This document shows positions 13,753 to 16,582 of a stretch of 16,582 nucleotides of DNA, piece after piece; the stretch's first letter is position 1, and each line of letters starts with the position of its first letter. Location of the stretch: the NCBI GenBank assembly GCA_013695335.1, contig JACDAR010000028.1, forward strand, positions 1 through 16,582, read 5' to 3'. The translations under genes and the position numbers were made by a program. The notes beneath the pieces were generated by a model. It saw only the letters and a list, made by a program, of their open reading frames with translations, was not told the origin of the DNA and did no database searches. Source of the DNA: Rubrobacter sp. GTDB taxonomy: Bacteria; Actinomycetota; Rubrobacteria; Rubrobacterales; Rubrobacteraceae.

Positions 13753-14403
13753 ATGGCACAGAGCTTCTTCGACTGGTCGTGGGTCATGGGCAACCTTGGA
13801 GAAATCTGGGCGCAGCTCGCTGAACACATCATTCTGACCGTTGTCCCGGTGGGGCTTGGTTTCCTGATGGCGTTTCCGATGGCGCTGGCTTCTATTCGCT
13901 GGCCCAGGCTGTATTCGCCGCTTCTCGGTGTGGCTGGGATCTTGTTCTCGATCCCGACGCTGGCTTTGTTCGTGATCATGATCCCGTTCACCGGCCTGTC
14001 CAAGGCGACGGCCATCGTCCCCCTGACGCTGTACACGCTGCTCATATTGCTGCGCAACACCGTGGAGGGATTGAAAGGCGTGCCGAGCCACGTCAGGGAG
14101 GCTGCTGAGGCGATGGGATACACGCGCACGCGCCAGCTATTCCGCATCGAGTTGCCATTGGCTGTTCCCGTCATCGTGGCCGGGTTGCGTATCGCGACGG
14201 TCAACACCATCGCGTACGTGGCGATTACGGCCCTGATCGGGCAGGGCGGGCTTGGCAACCTGTTTATGGATGGTTTTCTACGCCAGTTCCCGACCCCCCT
14301 GATAGTTGGTCTCGTGCTCTCCGTGGCGCTGGCGGTGGCCGCGGACCTTGGATTGCTTGGTGTGCAGTACGTCCTTACCCCCTGGCAGAGGAATCCGGGC
14401 TAG
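13753..14403 (+). CDS. Quaternary-amine ABC transporter permease 1 (OpuCB/EgtU type)
   Basis: The 216-residue membrane protein has about five or six transmembrane helices and the EAA coupling loop, REAAEAMGYTRTRQLFRIELP at roughly residues 115-135, through which permeases contact the ATPase. The segment GILFSIPTLALFVIMIPFTGLS is typical of OpuBB/OpuCB-type permeases. The ATG at 13753 lies three bases after the ATPase stop. The length is the usual one for stand-alone permeases; in EgtU/OpuF-like systems the permease is fused to its binding domain, whereas here a separate lipoprotein is encoded two genes downstream. Confidence 0.92.
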   Translation: MAQSFFDWSWVMGNLGEIWAQLAEHIILTVVPVGLGFLMAFPMALASIRWPRLYSPLLGVAGILFSIPTLALFVIMIPFTGLSKATAIVPLTLYTLLILLRNTVEGLKGVPSHVREAAEAMGYTRTRQLFRIELPLAVPVIVAGLRIATVNTIAYVAITALIGQGGLGNLFMDGFLRQFPTPLIVGLVLSVALAVAADLGLLGVQYVLTPWQRNPG

Positions 14404-14404
14404 C

Positions 14405-15118
14405 ATGATCGAGGTCATAACCGACCTGATTGCGTGGTTCGCGGACCCCGTTAACTGGCAGGGTTCCAGCGGCATCCCGGCACGCGTTCTGGAGCACATC
14501 TGGTACTCGGTGCTGGCGACCGTCATCTCGGTTGTTATCGCGCAGCCCGTCGGCATCCTGATCGGTCACACGGGGCGCGGGGGGATCCTTGCGATCAACC
14601 TCTCCAACGCCGCCCGCGCTGTCCCCACGTTCGGGGTGATACTGCTGACCTTCCTGGTCGCCGGGATCGGGCTGGTGCCCGTGCTCGTGGCGCTCGTGGT
14701 GCTGGCGGTTCCCTCGATGATAACGAACACTTACGCGGGATTCCGCGCCGTGGACCGGGACGTGCGGGACTCGGCCGAGGGCATGGGCATGACTGCATGG
14801 CAGGTCATATGGCGCGTGGAGATACCGGTCGCCATGCCGCTCATCATGGCCGGCATCAGGATCGCTGCTGTGCAGATCGTGGCCACTGCGACGTTCGCCG
14901 CGGTCGTCAGCCTTGGCGGCCTCGGCCGCTACATCATAGACGGGCTCGCGCAGCAGGATCTCACGCAGGTTCTCGCCGGTGCGATCCTGGTCGCCGCCCT
15001 CTCTTTGTTGACGGAGTTCGGGCTCTCGCGGCTGCAGAAGGCCGTGGTCTCCAACGGCTTGCAGGCCGAGAGCGAGGAGGCGTCCATGGAGGCGAAGCTG
15101 GAAGGCTCGACAGGTTAG
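14405..15118 (+). CDS. Quaternary-amine ABC transporter permease 2 (OpuCD type)
   Basis: The 237-residue protein is the second OpuC-type permease. It has VLATVISVVIAQPVGILIGH near residue 37, RAVPTFGVILLTFLVAGIG near 71 and an EAA-type loop RDSAEGMGMTAWQVIWRVEIP near 121, where the first Glu-Ala-Ala is Asp-Ser-Ala. The ATG at 14405 follows the previous stop by one base; the frame extends upstream inside permease 1 but that part is out of character. The last 25 residues are a charged tail (EEASMEAKLEG). With permease 1 it forms the heterodimeric channel. Confidence 0.92.
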   Translation: MIEVITDLIAWFADPVNWQGSSGIPARVLEHIWYSVLATVISVVIAQPVGILIGHTGRGGILAINLSNAARAVPTFGVILLTFLVAGIGLVPVLVALVVLAVPSMITNTYAGFRAVDRDVRDSAEGMGMTAWQVIWRVEIPVAMPLIMAGIRIAAVQIVATATFAAVVSLGGLGRYIIDGLAQQDLTQVLAGAILVAALSLLTEFGLSRLQKAVVSNGLQAESEEASMEAKLEGSTG

Positions 15119-15154
15119 GTTGGGCGAGTAGATGTCTACCGGAAGGAGCAAGGA

Positions 15155-16075
15155 ATGAAGTTTAGAGAGAGATGTCTGGTGTTGGCGGTGGGGGTAGTCG
15201 CAATCCTCATGGTCGCGGCTGGTTGTGGCGGTGGTGAAGATGCGTTGCAGCAGGGCGGTGGTGGCGGCGGTGGCATAGTCGTCGGCTCCGCGAACTTCCC
15301 TGAGCAGTTGATCCTTGGCAATATGTACGCCGAAGTGCTCGAAGATCAGGGTCTCAAGGTCGAACGCCGTCTCAACATCGGTACGCGCGATGTGCTTTTT
15401 CCCGCTTTGAAGAGCGGGGAGATTACGCTCGTCCCTGAGTACAATGGCGCCTTGCTCGCCTATCTCGACAAAGAGTCGGATGAGACGAGCCCTGAGGAGA
15501 CCACGAAGGCGCTCGAAGGCGCGCTCCCAAGTAGCCTCGTCGCCCTCGAAGCATCAGACGCCCAGGATAAGGATGCCCTCGTGGTCACGCCCGAGACAGC
15601 CAAGAAGTACGATCTCAAGAACACCTCGGATCTGGCCGGGGTGGCCGACAAGCTAGTAGTGGGCGGTCCCCCCGAGATGGAGACCCGCCCAGACGGCCTG
15701 CCCGGTCTCAAGAAGGTGTACGGTGTCGAGTTCTCCGAGTTCAAGCCCCTGGACGCTGGCGGCCCCCTTACCATCGAGACCCTTGCCAACGGCGACATAG
15801 ATGTCGGACGCTTCTTCACGAGCCAGGGCATCATCGACGCGCGGGGTTGGATCGTGCTTCCCGACGATAAGGAACTGAGCCCGGCGCAGAACATCATCCC
15901 GATTATCCGCAAGCAGGATAACTCGGGGAAGATCGAAAAAGCGCTGAACGAGCTCTCCGCGACCCTGACTACGGAAGACCTCAAGAAGATGAACAAGCGC
16001 GTCGAGGTGGACAAGGCCGACCCAGAGGTCGTCGCGAAGAACTACCTGAAGCAAAAAGGTCTCCTGGGAGGATAA
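15155..16075 (+). CDS. Quaternary-amine ABC transporter substrate-binding lipoprotein (OpuCC type)
   Basis: The 306-residue protein starts with a basic N-terminus and hydrophobic stretch ending in VAAGC, so Cys24 is the probable lipidated residue (Ala rather than Leu at -3 is slightly unusual). A Gly-rich linker (residues 34-40) leads to the OpuAC-type binding domain: GSANFPEQLILGNMYAEVLE, then a PEYNGALLAYL segment (94-104). In many OpuC proteins this is PEYTGT, and the Thr-to-Asn change near the pocket hints at a ligand other than glycine betaine. The ATG at 15155 follows GGAAGGAG. It sits 36 bases after permease 2 and completes the importer. It would be anchored outside the cytoplasmic membrane. 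The exact ligand cannot be read from the sequence. Confidence 0.92.
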   Translation: MKFRERCLVLAVGVVAILMVAAGCGGGEDALQQGGGGGGGIVVGSANFPEQLILGNMYAEVLEDQGLKVERRLNIGTRDVLFPALKSGEITLVPEYNGALLAYLDKESDETSPEETTKALEGALPSSLVALEASDAQDKDALVVTPETAKKYDLKNTSDLAGVADKLVVGGPPEMETRPDGLPGLKKVYGVEFSEFKPLDAGGPLTIETLANGDIDVGRFFTSQGIIDARGWIVLPDDKELSPAQNIIPIIRKQDNSGKIEKALNELSATLTTEDLKKMNKRVEVDKADPEVVAKNYLKQKGLLGG

Positions 16076-16097
16076 CCCTGGACAAAATCCGATGGAG

Positions 16098-16125
16098 AGC
16101 GCCGGGGTCCCAAAGCCCCGGCGCT
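16098..16125 (+). terminator. Intrinsic terminator of the importer operon
   Basis: AGCGCCGGGG (16098-16107) and CCCCGGCGCT (16116-16125) form a perfect 10-bp stem with an eight-base loop, followed by TTTATA. It lies 23 bases after the operon's last stop. The convergent gene to the right could also use it: a run of four T lies beyond the stem in the minus direction. Confidence 0.85.
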
Positions 16126-16168
16126 TTATAGTCAATGTGACAGGCAAGCGTCATCCGCCAGCCGATCC

Positions 16169-16582
16169 CTAGCTTCCATCCGTGTTCTTCAGGTTGTCGT
16201 AGACGAGATCCTCCCACGAGCCTGGCACCTGCTGGATCAGGTCCGCTCTCTTCATGAACTCGGCGAACGAGATGAAGCCGTGTGGGGCGGCGCCGAAGTA
16301 GACGTTTTTCTCCGTGAGGTATCTGGTCTCTTCCGCAGGATCTATTTGCGAGACCTTCGCCAGAATTTTTCCGGCTTTCTTCGGGTTGTCGTTGATGAGC
16401 TTCGTAGCCTTCTGGAAGTTGCTCCAGAGCGCCTGCATGGCCTCCTGGTTGGCGTCGTGGAAGTCCTGGAGGACCCAGATGCTGATCAGGTTGTGCCGCC
16501 CGAATTGGTCGAAGCTCTTGACGATGGGCCTGGCCCCCCTGTCCTGCTCCTGGAACTGGAACGGCGGGGCGGTGAAGTGGGC
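16169..16582 (-). CDS. C-terminal part of a NitT/TauT (SsuA/NMT1)-type ABC substrate-binding protein
   Basis: The frame is open to the right edge of the window and gives the last 137 residues, starting AHFTAPPFQFQEQD and ending NTDGS before the TAG at 16169-16171. The pattern AHFTAPPF, then IVKSFDQFG and VLQDFHDANQEAMQALWSNFQKATKLI, fits periplasmic-binding proteins of the nitrate/taurine/aliphatic-sulfonate/thiamine-precursor (SsuA/NMT1) group. The ligand cannot be told from this half. It converges on the quaternary-amine operon. The start codon and any signal peptide lie outside the window. Confidence 0.8.
   Translation of the reverse strand, partial: AHFTAPPFQFQEQDRGARPIVKSFDQFGRHNLISIWVLQDFHDANQEAMQALWSNFQKATKLINDNPKKAGKILAKVSQIDPAEETRYLTEKNVYFGAAPHGFISFAEFMKRADLIQQVPGSWEDLVYDNLKNTDGS

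Noticed and set aside
13066..14091. 341-codon minus-strand frame opposite the ATPase and permease genes.
   Set aside because: Gln/Arg/His-rich shadow without motifs, opposite well-recognised transporter genes.

Overview
The window is GC-rich (about 60-65 % by eye). It uses strong AGGAGG-type ribosome binding sites, some TTG and GTG starts, and tightly packed operons with 4-bp ATGA overlaps. Protein style (actinobacterial membrane protein, cysteine-free Rrf2 regulator, OpuC-type importer) suggests an actinobacterium, perhaps of the Rubrobacter/Thermoleophilia kind; this is a low-confidence guess. No rRNA, tRNA, CRISPR array, insertion sequence or phage gene was seen.

Left part (1-5592). A truncated + strand gene and a small membrane protein are coupled by ATGA and run into the 3' end of an SDR dehydrogenase on the - strand. 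Upstream of the SDR, on the same strand, lie an acyl-CoA ligase, a membrane-anchored sulfotransferase-like protein and a CocE/X-Pro-peptidase-type hydrolase. The ligase and sulfotransferase overlap by ATGA. The set looks like lipid or xenobiotic acid metabolism: activate an acid, modify it, hydrolyse esters or amides, oxidise a hydroxyl.

Middle part (5593-9834). Two small proteins, one of them a 45-aa single-span membrane peptide, precede an Rrf2-type regulator without cysteines and a GNAT acetyltransferase. These converge, across a two-way terminator, on a TauE/SafE-family (TSUP) exporter. Divergent from the exporter is a sulfatase-superfamily hydrolase with Thr in place of the formylglycine-forming Cys/Ser. 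The shared 282-bp promoter region holds three perfect tandem 11-bp repeats, two sigma-70-like promoters and a dyad overlapping the proximal promoter.

Right part (9835-16075). After a terminator comes the most interesting unit: a six-gene, almost gapless operon. It encodes an ornithine-cyclodeaminase-family (OCD) protein, an aromatic-amino-acid-lyase-family protein whose MIO-forming Ala-Ser-Gly is Ser-Ala-Gly, and a complete OpuC/EgtU-type quaternary-amine ABC importer (ATPase with C-terminal CBS-like region, two permeases, lipoprotein binding protein). My reading is a system that imports a betaine-like compound, possibly a trimethylated histidine such as ergothioneine or hercynine, and eliminates its amine without a MIO cofactor. 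The leader has a long-range 11-bp inverted repeat and a six-codon upstream ORF that ends in an ATGA overlap with the first gene. The window ends with the C-terminal part of a convergent NitT/TauT (SsuA/NMT1)-type binding protein. Sulfotransferase, sulfatase, TSUP exporter, Rrf2, possible ergothioneine use and a sulfonate-type binding protein together give the window a recurring organosulfur flavour, which is inference.
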